A DNA stretch of 64,000 nt from Miscanthus floridulus (taxonomy: Eukaryota > Streptophyta > Magnoliopsida > Poales > Poaceae): positions 59,137,702-59,201,701 of the forward strand of contig NC_089591.1 in the NCBI RefSeq assembly GCF_019320115.1, in the 5' to 3' direction. Each line of letters begins with the position of its first letter. Position 1 is the first letter of the stretch. Under the pieces are notes generated by a model. It was given only the letters and a program-made list of their open reading frames with translations. It was not told the DNA's origin and did not search any database. The translations under genes and the position numbers were made by a program. Shown here piece after piece: positions 32,830 to 44,900 of this stretch.

Positions 32830-34195
32830 ATAGCGGCTTATGTTGACACTATAGTCCGGGGATATCTACCATAAAATTCCAATGCCGAGGGAGGAGGATA
32901 TGGCAAAGGAGCCTTTTTTGTATCCTAGCTTATCCAAAACATTTAGATCACAATGGTAGATTGATAAATGATGGTATTTATAGCAATCACCAATCGGACT
33001 TAAGAATGGGATAAAGCAGTGAATTGAAACCTGAGTGAACCACATAGAATAAAGGATGAGAATATTATTATATAAATTTATTAGTCTGAAAAAAAAACCA
33101 TAGATGTTTCATGTGTTTGTTAACTTGATTTGGAACAGAGAAGAACATATTGTTTGGAGGGAGAAAAGAGAATATTTTACCTATCGAAGTGAGAATAAAA
33201 CTGAATGTTTGAAGAAAAAGAAATGGACATGCAACTACCACAAACCTATTAGCGCATTTTCAAATTGAAGAATATATTCAGAGTAATATTATCATGCAAC
33301 ATTTTTAATCTCACACATAAGTGACCACTGTAGGAATCTTCATAAACCAACTGGAATGAAATTGCAACTCTAAGAGCTCAATGAGAAGCAAAAATTGTCG
33401 AGTTGTCTAAATATAAAGTGTGCGCTAAAATAGAAAAATAGAATCAATTTTCGTTAAGCTAGCCTAGGACTATTCCAACCGTGAGCCACTGAGCCTTTTA
33501 CCCAAGGGTAAAACACGTCCTCGTAGGGGTACTCCTAGTCTAGTTCTTGCTTCTTGCTCCCTGCATTCCAAATTATAATAGGTTTTGGCTTTTTTAATAT
33601 ATTGTCTTTACTATACACTTAGATATATACTAGGTCTAAATACATAATAAAATAAATATATCTAAAAAAATCAAAACATCTTATAATTTGAGACATATGA
33701 AGTAGGTTAGAACAAATATAATAAGAGATTTTTAGTAGGCTGAATATTGAGATGGAGAAGAAATAAGAGAAAAGAGAGGTGAACTATAAATTTACAGTTA
33801 GCTGAATCACAGACCAATAAAATATTATGAAAGAAAAAAAAAGTTGGTCATAGGTAAACTAAGAGCATTGAATTCCACGGAGGAGGCAATAAAATATTAT
33901 GTCAAGCTCGTCAAACTTGTCGGTGGAACCTTGAATTCCACGGAGGAGACAAGGAGCAAAGACTCCGCATCAGCCCGTCTTCCACGGCAGATTACAGAAA
34001 ATTCCTCTGCCCGAACTACTAGAGAGGGTATTAGGAACATGACATTGCCATTGTCATCCAGAGTTAAAGGCCGAAAATGACACGACTGGTCTCCCTGGTC
34101 AATACAAGTCTCTCTCTATATAAGGCTAAGTTGTGCCATACTGCTACGAAGTAAATAAGTCGAAGCATATATCCTCTCGGTTATATAGAACAGAT
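32830..34195. other. AT-rich spacer and WAK 2 promoter region
   Basis: Mostly unassigned AT-rich DNA with a degraded MITE at 33557-33704. The final 300 bp resemble 39180-39355, so they are duplicated WAK upstream DNA. A TATA-like CTATATAAGG lies near 34116, 80 bp before the WAK 2 ATG. Confidence 0.45.
33557..33704. mobile_element. Degraded Stowaway-like MITE
   Basis: The end CTCCCTGCATTCCAAATTATAA pairs with the reverse of the right end (CATATGTCTCAAATTATAAG); the interior GGTTTTGGCTTTTTTA pairs with TAAAAAAATCAAAACATC. Confidence 0.5.
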
Positions 34196-37100
34196 ATGAA
34201 TTCTCCAAAGATGAGCATAGCCATGGCAACGCTTGTGCTCGGACTACTCGCTGCACCGTGTCCAACAGCTGTCTCGGTGAAGACGAGGCGAAGCATCTGC
34301 CCTGACGGATGTGATGTCATCCCCATCGCGTATCCCTTCGGGATAGGGGCAGAGTGCTCCCTGCCGGGCTTCAATCTCACATGTGCGAAGGGCGCCAACA
34401 ACACTAGTAACCTACTGCTAGGCAACCCAAGCATCCAGGTGTGGGACTTACACTGGGGGCCGTGGGTCCAGTATCCGTCTCTTGTCTTCCACACAAACAT
34501 CAGCTACTTTGTGAAGCTAACTCCTGCCCAGAACTACTCCGTGCACTGGGAGGCTCCAGGCAGACCCTTCGCCATCTCTGGCTCCTCTAACATGGCCCTC
34601 TTCGTTGTTGGCTGCTCTGTTAAGGCGACGTTGTTCATCGGGGACTCCGCTGTTGAACTTGGCAACTGCTACGTTGCCTGTATAGGAGGATCTCAAGTCG
34701 GCATGGGATACTGTAGCATCGCTATTACGGTGACACTAAGATCGTTTACTCTCAACATCTCGCGCACCAGTAAAGCTCAAGCCGCGCAGGGGCTAGAGCA
34801 AGTGAGTGTGTTCATCACCGATCAACTGTTCCTGCCATTGGACCTCCATGACTATGACTATCCAACCGCACTCATGAGTTGGGCTATTCCCAATCAGCTC
34901 AACTGTAAGCGCGCCAAGGAGGACAAAGCCAGCTATGCGTGCGTTAGTAACCACAGCAATTGTCAGGAAGCACCGATTGGTGGATATTTTTGCAACTGTT
35001 CGCAAGGATTCTATGGCAATCCGTACGTCGTCAACGGCTGCTTTTTGCCGGAGTCGGACCCACCAGCACCAACACCTGCTCCTGCTCCCTCTCATGATTT
35101 TCATGAAGGTTCGTATATCCTCTCACTAGTCACCTATCAGTCCTTGTTATTTTCCTTTTTAACTTTTGTAGCCGAAACTTTAGACGTTTCTTGTTTCATT
35201 AGCACAAGAAAGACTTTGACCAATAATTAGTTCATTGTTATTTTATCTACTTGATATATACCCTGTACCAAAATGTGAGTTGTTTTAATTTTGGTCTCTG
35301 TCAAAATTCTCTAACTTAAATCAAGTTCATATAAAAAATATATTAACCAAATTCAAGACATTTCATGATGGATTTAGAATTTGGTTTTTTAAATGTCCGT
35401 TCATTTTTCTATAACTTGGTCAACGCCATTTTTTCTAACTTAGAACAAAAACAACATAACTTGTAGTTTGAAATGAAGGGAACACTGAACTATAATCATA
35501 ACAAGATATTTTTTAATACTAGCTAATATAGTAGCAGTAAATATTTAGCACAAAAAATAAATTATTAATAGATGAGTTATTATTGGGCATAACAATACCA
35601 AATAAACCTTGTAGAGAACTTGAAGGGGGTTCCCTAGGTATCTAAATGGCTTAAGCTAAAAAATTGTCAACGGCAAAATTATACTCCCTCCGTCTCAAAA
35701 AAGAATGACGTTATGGGATTCGTGCCGGTCAAACTTTTTTAAATTTGACTGAATTTGTAAAAAATATTAGCAACATCTATATGTCCAAATAAGTTTATAG
35801 AAAATTATATTCAGTACTAATTATACACCATAAATATTTATTGTTTTATATATGTTTAGTCAAAGTTGAGATGGTTTGACTTCTCGAGAAGTAAGAATGA
35901 CATTCTTTGAGAAGTAAGAATGACATTCCTTATGGGACGGAGGGAGTAGATCTCATTGTGGACTATTTTTTTTTAAAAAAATGTTAACCCAAATTTGCAT
36001 GGACATGTAATAAATTTCAAAATATCTCACCCAAACATGCAAACAGACACTTTTTGCTTGCTTCAACATGAACAAACATAAACATTTTTAATATTATCAG
36101 TACATGATATAAATACTACTAAGAGTTGACCAATTATTTAGTTTGTTCTATAATTTCGAGTGACATCCAGCTTAAATTGAGTTCGCCCATATCCATACGA
36201 GTGCATATATTTTGATATGAATACTACAGATTATCACAAAACTGCTTATATTATCATGTCGTCATGTTGCATAATGCATGTTTCGTGCCTCTGTAGTTCA
36301 TATGTGACTGCTGGTGCTTAATAACTGATGGTACAAATGATTTTTACCGTTGGTCAAATGCCATTTAATTTAATGTTGGTATTTTCCTTTTACTAAAACA
36401 TTTGGAATGAGACTTTTTCCCCCTTGCAACAGATTACGACTCTATGCAGCCGAAAGAGAATTGCCCAACATTGTGCGGCAACATTAGCATTGCATTTCCC
36501 TTTGGAACAGAATTAGGTTGCTTTGCAAAGCTTCCACTGTATCTGACATGTAACCCAAGGCCTTCTCCTATCCTTCAAATGCCCGATGGTTCGGTGGTCA
36601 CTGACATATCCATCGACGAAGGTATCCTGCGTATTCTCAACTCATCAGATACAGGCAGTTCCTTGGCCTACCTGGGAGCCCCTTTGTACGCTTTCTCTGG
36701 TCAACACGGCGTGTTGAGGTGGGCCGTCGACAACAAGACCTGTAAGGATGCAATGGCGTCTGAGGATTATAGATGCTTCTCTAATAGTGATTGCTTGGAT
36801 GTCACAGACGAAATACTATCACTCAAACACGTTGGTTATCAGTGCAAGTGCTCTCATGGATTTGGAGGAAATCCTTACCTTAGATACGGATGCACAAGTA
36901 TTAGCACTGGCAAGCATCAAAGAGCAAAGCAAACTTGTAATATTAGGTAAGCTACTTACACAATTTTTAAATATCCGTCCTGGTGATTATATGATCGTGT
37001 CCCAGATCATAGAATTGCCCAGTTGGATTACATGCCGCCTTTCTAAAAAAAATTACGGCCTCTGTGTCTCAAGTGTACACCCAATGCAGGTGTGACCATT

Positions 37101-38297
37101 GGACTAAGCAGTGGCGGTGGCATTCTATTCCTTGGCACAGTCTTTGCACTTCTTACACGGAGATGGAAGAGGAGCGTTCAGAAACAGCTTAGAAAGAGGT
37201 ATTTCCGCAAAAACAAAGGTATTCTCCTAGAACAACTAATCTCTACAGACCAAGAAAACGCATGTGATGGCACAAAGATATTCTCCCTTAGAAGAGCTAG
37301 AGAAGGCAACCAACAATTTTGATCCCACCCGTGTGGTCGGTCGTGGTGGCCATGGCACTGTGTACAAGGGCATCCTGTCTGACCAACGTGTCGTGGCTAT
37401 CAAGAGGTCAAAGGTCGAGGCAAGCTCAGAGATTGAGCAGTTCATCAACGAGGTATCCATCCTCTCACGGATCAACCACCGGAACGTGGTGAAGCTTCAC
37501 GGCTGCTGCCTTGAGGCCGAGGTCCCATTGCTTGTCTACGAGTTCATCTCCAACGGCACATTATATGACCTCTTGCACCATGAGCAGAATGGTATCCTGT
37601 TGCCATTACCTTGGGAGGAGCGTCTAAGGATTGCCGTCGAGATCGGCGGTGCTCTCACTTATTTGCACTCAGCAGCTTCGGTGTCAATTCTTCACAGAGA
37701 TGTCAAGAGCATGAACGTACTTCTTAATGACAGTTACATAGCTAAGGTTTCAGATTTTGGCGCGTCGAGGTCGATCCCAATTGATCAGACACATCTAGTA
37801 ACTGCCGGTGCAGGGCACAGTTTGGATACTTGGACCCAGAATACTACCACACCGGGCAACTCAACGAGAAGAGTGATGTTTACAGCTTTGGAGTGATACT
37901 TCTCGAGCTGCTGACAAGGAAGAAGCCAATCTTCGAGAATGAGAATGGCGAGAAGCAGAACCTGTCGAACTATTTCTTATGGGTCATAGGTGAGAGGCCC
38001 CTTGAGGAGGTTGTTGACAAGCAGATTCTAAGTGTTGAAAGTGAGGAAGCAATTGGGAGTATGGTTCGTCTGGCAGAGGAGTGCCTCAGTCTGACACGAG
38101 GGGATAGGCCTACCATGAAAGATGTGGAGATGAGGCTCCAAATGTTGAGGGGTCGTCAGTCCGTCGCCCCGCCTCGTTGTGATGGTGAGCGGCTTAGTGG
38201 GCTTGGTGGTGCTGTTCCGGTGCCTGCAGGTCTGAATGGTTCACGGCAGTACAGCCTTGAGCAGGAATTTCTGTCGTCCGCACGTGTGCCGCGGTAG
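34196..38297 (+). CDS. Wall-associated receptor kinase 2 (WAK), lacking its EGF exon
   Basis: Exons: 34196-35108 (signal peptide [17 protein letters not shown]; galacturonan-binding [20 protein letters not shown]), 36433-36897 (second wall domain [17 protein letters not shown]) and 37090-38297 (TM region [15 protein letters not shown], then kinase). The kinase shows [20 protein letters not shown] with the ATP-binding Lys, [25 protein letters not shown] and [14 protein letters not shown] blocks, so it looks like an active RD kinase. The EGF-Ca exon present in WAK 1 is missing: 36898-36949 joins the exon 2 end to the tail of that exon. Splicing at 36897|GTATTA to 37090 keeps the frame. Three +1 shifts (about 37290, 37807, 37820) break the kinase frame. 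If these are sequencing errors the gene could be intact; otherwise it is a pseudogene. Confidence 0.82.
35684..35946. mobile_element. Stowaway MITE in WAK 2 intron 1
   Basis: Classic ends CTCCCTCCGTCTCAAAAAAG and (reversed) CTCCCTCCGTCCCATAAGG, with TA on both sides (35682-35683 and 35947-35948), 263 bp long. Tc1/mariner-type MITE. Confidence 0.9.
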
Positions 38298-38811
38298 TTT
38301 GTTTTTCTTTCTTTCGAAAGCCTCTTGGCAGTGATTGTGTCTGGCTGTTGTATGTACAGCTTGTTGTGCTCTTAAAATTCTGTACTCCGAACTTCATATA
38401 GACGAACATGTATCTTCTTTAGGATTAGTAATTTGATCACCTAAACTGGGAAGCTTACCTATAGATCCTAGACATGTTGTGCCAAGGTCCTCAAGGAGAA
38501 TACTATACTACGGTTGCCACAAACACAACAGTGTATCTTGAAATGATCACCAAAACTTTGATATGCGTTGCCCACGACACCTTGAGCAACTGAGCTCCTA
38601 GAACACAGCAGTCCAGCAGTCCTCGAGGGAGCGGTGTGACCTTGTGTCCAAATAGCTCTCCCATTCCCATGTGACCGAGGATGGATGGCTGACGTCAGGG
38701 CTGTCGACCAGTAGGGGCAACATAGTTGATGAAACAGGGCCTCAAAAATACAGAGCCCTCAAATCTTGATACATATATAGTTACATACTCCTCACATTCA
38801 TTTTAGGGTCG
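38298..38811. other. WAK 2 3' flank
   Basis: Probable 3' UTR followed by non-coding DNA; no other feature recognised. Confidence 0.4.
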
Positions 38812-38960
38812 TCCTTGCGCATACCAGATACCACGCTAAGGTTGAAGCCATCATTGTGCTCTTGAGAGTATTTTGATGTTTTATCATTTCTGCAGCCCTG
38901 AGGCGTCAATTTTGTTTGTAGGGCAAAAATGGAGCAAACACGTGAGCCTCTTTGGAAATC
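38812..38960 (+). pseudogene. Tail remnant of another WAK copy
   Basis: TGCGCATACCAGATACCACGCTAAGGTTGAAG resembles the last codons, stop and 3' flank of WAK pseudogene 1 (about 18135-18440, excluding its MITE), through TTGAGAGTATT and the GTAGGGCAAAAA tract. Only the final codons and 3' flank survive. Confidence 0.6.
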
Positions 38961-39179
38961 CAGACTTGGTTTCTTTGGATCAATCGTTCCCCGTGGGAAT
39001 TGGAGGGGAAAACAAATGCTGCTGGATTGTGGTCCTAACACGCTTTCGTAGTTTCGTTTGGTCGCTTCTGAGCTGTGGATGTGGGGGGCATGATCGCACA
39101 AATAGCTGATAGCTCTTGTCCAACACGTTGCCTGGTTGCCACCATCCGAGGGGGAGCTTCACTTTTTGACCTGCTTTAA

Positions 39180-39958
39180 CTAACGAAGAGATTGAAGCAC
39201 GTCAAACTTGGAGGCGGAACCCGAATTCCACGGCAGAGATCACAGAAAATTTCTCTGGGCCAGAGGCTCTCCATGACATGACATTGCCATCCAGAGCAGA
39301 GTTCAAGTCCCAAAACTGACATGACTGGTCTCACACGCTCGTCAATATAAACTCCCTAAACTTTAATCGCTATTCTATTAGATGGTTGGACACATGCATA
39401 GAGTATTAAATATAGACTAATTATGAAATTAAATACACAGATTGAGATTAATTTATGAGACAGATTTTTAAGTCTAATTAGTCCATAATTTGACAATGCG
39501 GCGCTACAATAAACATATGCTAATGACAGATTAATTAGGCTTAATAAATTCATCTCGTGGATTAATGACGGATGTAATTTATTTTTTTATTAGTATCCGA
39601 AAATCCCATGCGACACCCCTATGTGACATCCGATAAGACACATCTTAAACTTTAGTCTCTACATCCAAACACCCACTACGTCCCAGCATATATCCTCATA
39701 TATGCATTTTCCAAAGATGAGCGTAGCCATGACAACGCTTGTGCTAGGACTACTCACTGCGCCGTGTCCAACAGCTGTCTCGGTGAAGATGAGGCGAAGC
39801 AGTTGCCCTGACTGATGTGATGGCATCTCCATCGCGTATCCGTTCGGGATAGGGGCTGAGTGCTCCCTGCTAGGCTTCAATCTCACCTGTGCGACGGGCG
39901 TCAACAACCCTAGTAACCCACTACTGCTAGGCAACCCAAGCATCGGGGTGTGGGAATT
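39180..39958 (+). pseudogene. WAK 3: 5' flank and truncated first exon
   Basis: 39180-39355 resembles the DNA upstream of WAK 2 (AATTCCACGG, CAGAAAATT, GACATGACATTGCC). A MITE-like insertion follows, then an ATG at 39702. The reading frame has the WAK start (MSVAMTTLVLGLLTAPCPTA) and pectin-binding motif, with TGA at 39813-39815 replacing the Gly codon of CPDGCD. It runs on through [19 protein letters not shown] to 39958, where the LTR of element B cuts it off after GVWEF. The rest of this copy was not found on the other side of element B. Confidence 0.75.
39356..39680. mobile_element. MITE-like insertion upstream of WAK 3
   Basis: AT-rich segment absent from the WAK 2 upstream region, bounded by CTAAACTTTAATCGCTATTC and TTAAACTTTAGTCTCTACATC. 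It contains internal tracts (TAATTAGTCCATAATTTGAC) common to grass Tourist-like MITEs. Ends are imprecise. Confidence 0.5.
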
Positions 39959-41901
39959 TGAAAGCTCTAGTTTGGTTTTGGTGAATTGATGAAACCCTAA
40001 GTGCTAACCTTGTTTATCAAGTGATCATGAGATAGGTAGCACATTCCAAGTGGAGAAGCAAATGAAGATCATGACATGATGATGGTGATGCCATGGTGAT
40101 GATCAAGTGCTTGGACTTGAAAAGAAGAAAGAGAAAAACAAAAGGCTCAAGGCAAATGTATAAATTGTAGGAGCCATTTTGTTTTGGTGATCGAGACACT
40201 TAGTGAGTGTAGTCACATTTAGGATCGATAGCCATACTATTAAGAGGGGTGAAACTCGTATCGAAATGCGGTTATCAAAGTGCCACTAGATGCTCTAACT
40301 CATTGCATATGCATTTAGGATCTAGTGGAGTGCTAACACCCTTGAAAATGTTTGTGAAAATATGCTAACACATGTGCACAAGGTGATACACTTAGTGGTT
40401 GGCACATTTGAGCAAGGGTTAGGAACTTCACCGACGGAGTGTCCACCCGTAGAGTGCGAACAGTTCGAGGGTGTCACCGGCGCCCTAGACAGAAAAGACA
40501 GAGGTCACTATAAGTGACCGGACGCTGGTCTCGGTAGGACCAGCGCGTCCGGTCAGTAGAAGCAGCGAAGACGCTGGCGTCGGTCTCTGATCGGACGCTG
40601 GGTCACTTAGTGACCGGACACTGGAGGGTTGTGTCCGGTCTGACTGACGTGGCAGCGCACAGGGGAGATGCCGTGTGACCGGACGCTGGGTGTGTCCGGT
40701 CGAAGCATGACCGGACGCGTCCGGTCGTGAAAAGTCATCTCTGGATGCTTACTAGAAACGACCGGACGTTAGGGCTCAGCGTTCGGTCACTTTGAGCTGC
40801 TGCGTCCGGTCATCACTTGATCTGTTGGGATCAGGGCGCTCAGTATTTGAAGAGAGGGGACACGTGGAGTACATCGCACGACTGGACGCTGGGGTCCTAC
40901 GTCCGGTCAATATGACCAGAGCGTCCGATCACCCCATATTGTGCCCAATGAAGGAGTATAATGGCTCTATTTCATGGGGGGTTCTATTTAAGCCCCATGG
41001 TCAGGCTCAAGCTCACTCTCTTGGCCATTTGCATTGACATAGAAACCTTATGAGCTTAGCCATAGCACTCCCACTCATCTCCATCATTGATTCATCATCT
41101 TTGTGAGATTGAGAGAGAATCCAAGTGCATTGCTTTAGTGTTTGTATCTAGAGGCACTTGGTGTTCATGTTTCGCTTGCGGGATTCGCTTGTTACTCTTG
41201 GTGGTTGCCTGTCACCTAGACGGCTTGGAGCAGTGAGGATCGTCGAGCGGAGGTTGGTGATTGTATCTGGCTCCGATCGTGGTGATTGTGAGGGGTTCTT
41301 GACCTTTCCCCATTGGAGAGCCAAAAGGTACTCTAGTGGATTGCTCATGGCTTGTGTGATCCTCATCTTGTGTTGGTTGTGCGGCACCCTATTGAGGGTT
41401 TGGCGTGTGAATGCCAATTAGCGCGTGAACCTCCAAGTGAGTGAATTGCCACAACGAGGACTAGCTTGCCGGCAAGCAAGTGAACCTCGGTAAAAAATCA
41501 TTGTGTCATCATTTAATTTCGAGATGATTGGTCTTCATTGATATTGATTCTTGTGATTGATTGGTTCACTCCTCGACTCGGTGGTATAACCATCTTGCTC
41601 ATTTTCTTTACATTACCGCAAACTAGTTGTCAAGCTCTTTAGTGTAGCTAGTTGTGAGAGCTTGTTAGTTTGGTTAGTGTGACTCTTTAGTTAGCCTTTG
41701 AGAGCACACTAGCTTAGTGTAGTGACATAGCTATTGTGTGGATAGAAACTATATAAACTAGAATTATGGTAGGTGGCTTGCAATTTTAGTAGGCTAGCGC
41801 AACACTTGATTCGCCTCATAATTGTCTAACCAGTTTGCTAAGTGTTGTTGTAGAAATTTTTATTAGGCTATTCACCTCCCTCTAGCCATTAGGACCTTTC
41901 A
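39959..41901 (+). repeat. 5' LTR of element B
   Basis: Carries an array of ACCGGACGCTGG and GCGTCCGGTC half-sites at about 40516-40935, including a perfect 18-bp palindrome at 40709-40726, then a TATA-like TCTATTTAAGC at about 40983. Confidence 0.85.
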
Positions 41902-41958
41902 AGTGGTATCAGAGCCGAGGTCACCGTGATTTGAGGCTTAACAACCTTCGGTGTAAAA

Positions 41959-44900
41959 ATGGCTCAAATCAACAACACCAAGAAGCCACCCCAATTTGAT
42001 GGCTCCAATTATCCCTATTGGAAAGCTAAGATGACAACTTATATCAAGTCAATCAATAGGAAGGTTTGGAAGGTGGTAAAGACAAAGATTGAGATTGAAG
42101 ATGAAGAGGCTCCCACCACCGCCGAAGAAATGCTACTCCAAAATAATGACATTGCTCTTAGTGCCATCCATGATGCTTTGGATGAGAGAACTTTTGAGCA
42201 AATCAAGACCATTGAGAGAGCTTATGAGGCATGGAAGAAATTGGAGAAATAATTTGAGGGCACTCAAGCCGTGAAGGGTGCAAAGGCATACTATTCTCAA
42301 AGAGAAGTTTGCAAGCTTCAAGATAAAGGAGGATGAGAGTGTGCCAGAGATGTTTCATAGGCTTCAAGTGCTTGTCAATGATCTCAAAGCACTTGGAGAA
42401 GAGGTGAAGGACAAGGACTTCTCTCACAAGTTCTTAAGATGTTTGCCTTTAAGATTTGGTACATTGGTCACTATTCTAGTAAGGAGTGGTTTGGACACCA
42501 TGACACCAAACTAAGTGTTGGGAGATATAATGACCGATGATACATATAGAGATGATGATGAGAAAAAAGAAAAGAAGGAGAAGAAAGATGAGAAGAAAGA
42601 TGAGAAGAAGAAGAGTGTGGCATTCAAGGCCGCATCATCCAAGGGCAAGGAAAAGCAAGATACATCAAGTAAAGATGATGGCTTATGGGATGATGATGAT
42701 GATTAGAAGATGGCTCTCTTTGTCAAGAAATTTGGCAAGTTCATGATGAATAAAGGGTACCATGCTAGAAGAAAGAAATCTTCATCCAAGAACAAGGAAG
42801 AGTCAAGAAGATGCTTCAAATGTGGAAGCAAAGATCATCTTGTTGCTCAATGCCCATACAATAGCGACAATAATGATGACAACAAGAAGAATAAGAAGAA
42901 GGACAATAAGGAAAAGAAAAGAGAGACAAGATGACCTTCAAAAAGAAGAGTGGTTCATATGTGGTCACTTGAGATAGTGATGCTTCCTCAAGTGATGATG
43001 ATGATAGTGATGATGATAAGACCACCAAGAAGAAGGCACTTGCTAGCATTGCTATAAATGAGAAGCCTTCTCTCTTCGACACTCCATCATGCTTCATGGC
43101 TAAGGCCACTAAGGTACAAACTTGTGATGATGGAAGTGATGATGAACATGATAATGAAAATGATAGTGATAGTGATGATGATGAACCCACTAAAGATGAA
43201 TTATTTGACATGCTAGAAGATGCTAAAGAACACTTTGACATTAAGAGAAGGGAATGCAAGAGCTTGGATAAGGAAGTAAAAGCCCTTAAGCAAGCCCTTG
43301 ATGTGCTCAAAGCAACTCATGAGAGGACTAGAGGAAGCCTATGAGAAGCTTGGCAAGGCTCACAAGAAGCTTGAAAAAGCTCATTCTTCTTTGCTTAATG
43401 AACAAAATAAGAAGAAGCATGTTAAAACTTGTGATGTAGGCTTAACTTGTGATCTAATTGATGAATCTTTATCTATGCCTATCATTGTTGCTCCCACTAA
43501 CCCTTCTTGTAGTACTTCTACTTCCACCTCATCTAGTAGTGATGGTTTCACTTGTGATGCCTCACTAATAGTTGAGAATGAGAACCTCAAGAAGGAGGTT
43601 AATAAGCTCACTCACACCTTGGCTAAGGCCTATGGTGGTGAGGACTGCTTGCTTATGTGTTTGGGTAGCCAAAGAGCTTCTCTCTATAAAGAGGGATTGG
43701 GCTATACCTCCAAGAAAGGCAAGGCGACCTTTGCTCCTTAGAAGACTAGTTTTGTGAAAAACAATGGTCGGTTTTGCACTAGTTGCAAGCAAGTTGGTCA
43801 TGTAGAGTAAAAGTGCATGAAAAAGAAGCCACAAGCTAATGTATCATCCATTAAGCTTGATTCTTTCTATGTACTTACAAAGGGTGCAAATGGTGTAAAG
43901 GCTAAGTTCATTGGTAAACCATGGATGGGCTCAAAGAAGAAAGCCATTTGGGTGCCAAAGAGCTTGGTCACTAACCTTCAAGGACCCAAGCAACTTTGGG
44001 TACCTAAAAAGAATTGATCTTCTTTTGTAGGTCAATTACAAAGCCGAAGGAAGGCATTGGATTCTTGATAGTGGGTGTACTCAACACATGACCGGTGATG
44101 CAAGAATATTCAACTCAATCAACACCAATGGCAATGATGGTTATGATAGTATCACATTTGGTGACAATAGCAAAGGCAAGGTCGAAGGGCTTGGTAAAAT
44201 TATAATATCCAATGACATGAGCATTTTCAATGTGTTGCTAGTAGAGAGCTTGAATTTCAACTTGCTACCCGTGGCTCAATTATGTGATCTTAGATTCAAA
44301 TACATATTTGGGGTAGATGATGTAGAGATCATAAGTGTAGATGGCTCTAACTTGATCTTCAAAGGCTTTAGATATGAGAATCTATACTTGGTTGATTTCA
44401 ATGCTAGTGAAGCTAAATTATCCTATATGTTTGTTCACTAAGTCTAGCATGGGTTGGTTATGGCATAGAAGGCTTGGTCATGTTGGAATGAAACAATTGA
44501 ATAGATTGGTTAAGCATGACTTGGTTAGAGGCTTGAAAGATGTTGTATTTGAGAAGGATAAGCTTTGTAGCTCTTGTCAAGTCAGAAAACAAGTTGGAAA
44601 CACCCATCCTAAGAAAAGCATGATGAGCACTAGTAAAGCATTTGAGTTATTGTACATGGACTTGTTTGGGCCAACACAATACACTAGTATTGGTGGTAAC
44701 AAATATGGCTTTGTAATAGTGGATGATTACACTAGATACACATGGGTATTCTTTCTAGTGGACAAAAATGATGTGTTTGCAATATTCAAATCATTTAGTC
44801 AAGGGCATTCACAATGAGTTTGAAACAACCATCAAGAGAGTTAGAAGTGACAATGGTAGTGAGTTCAAGAACACTAAAATTAATGAGTTATGTGATGAAT

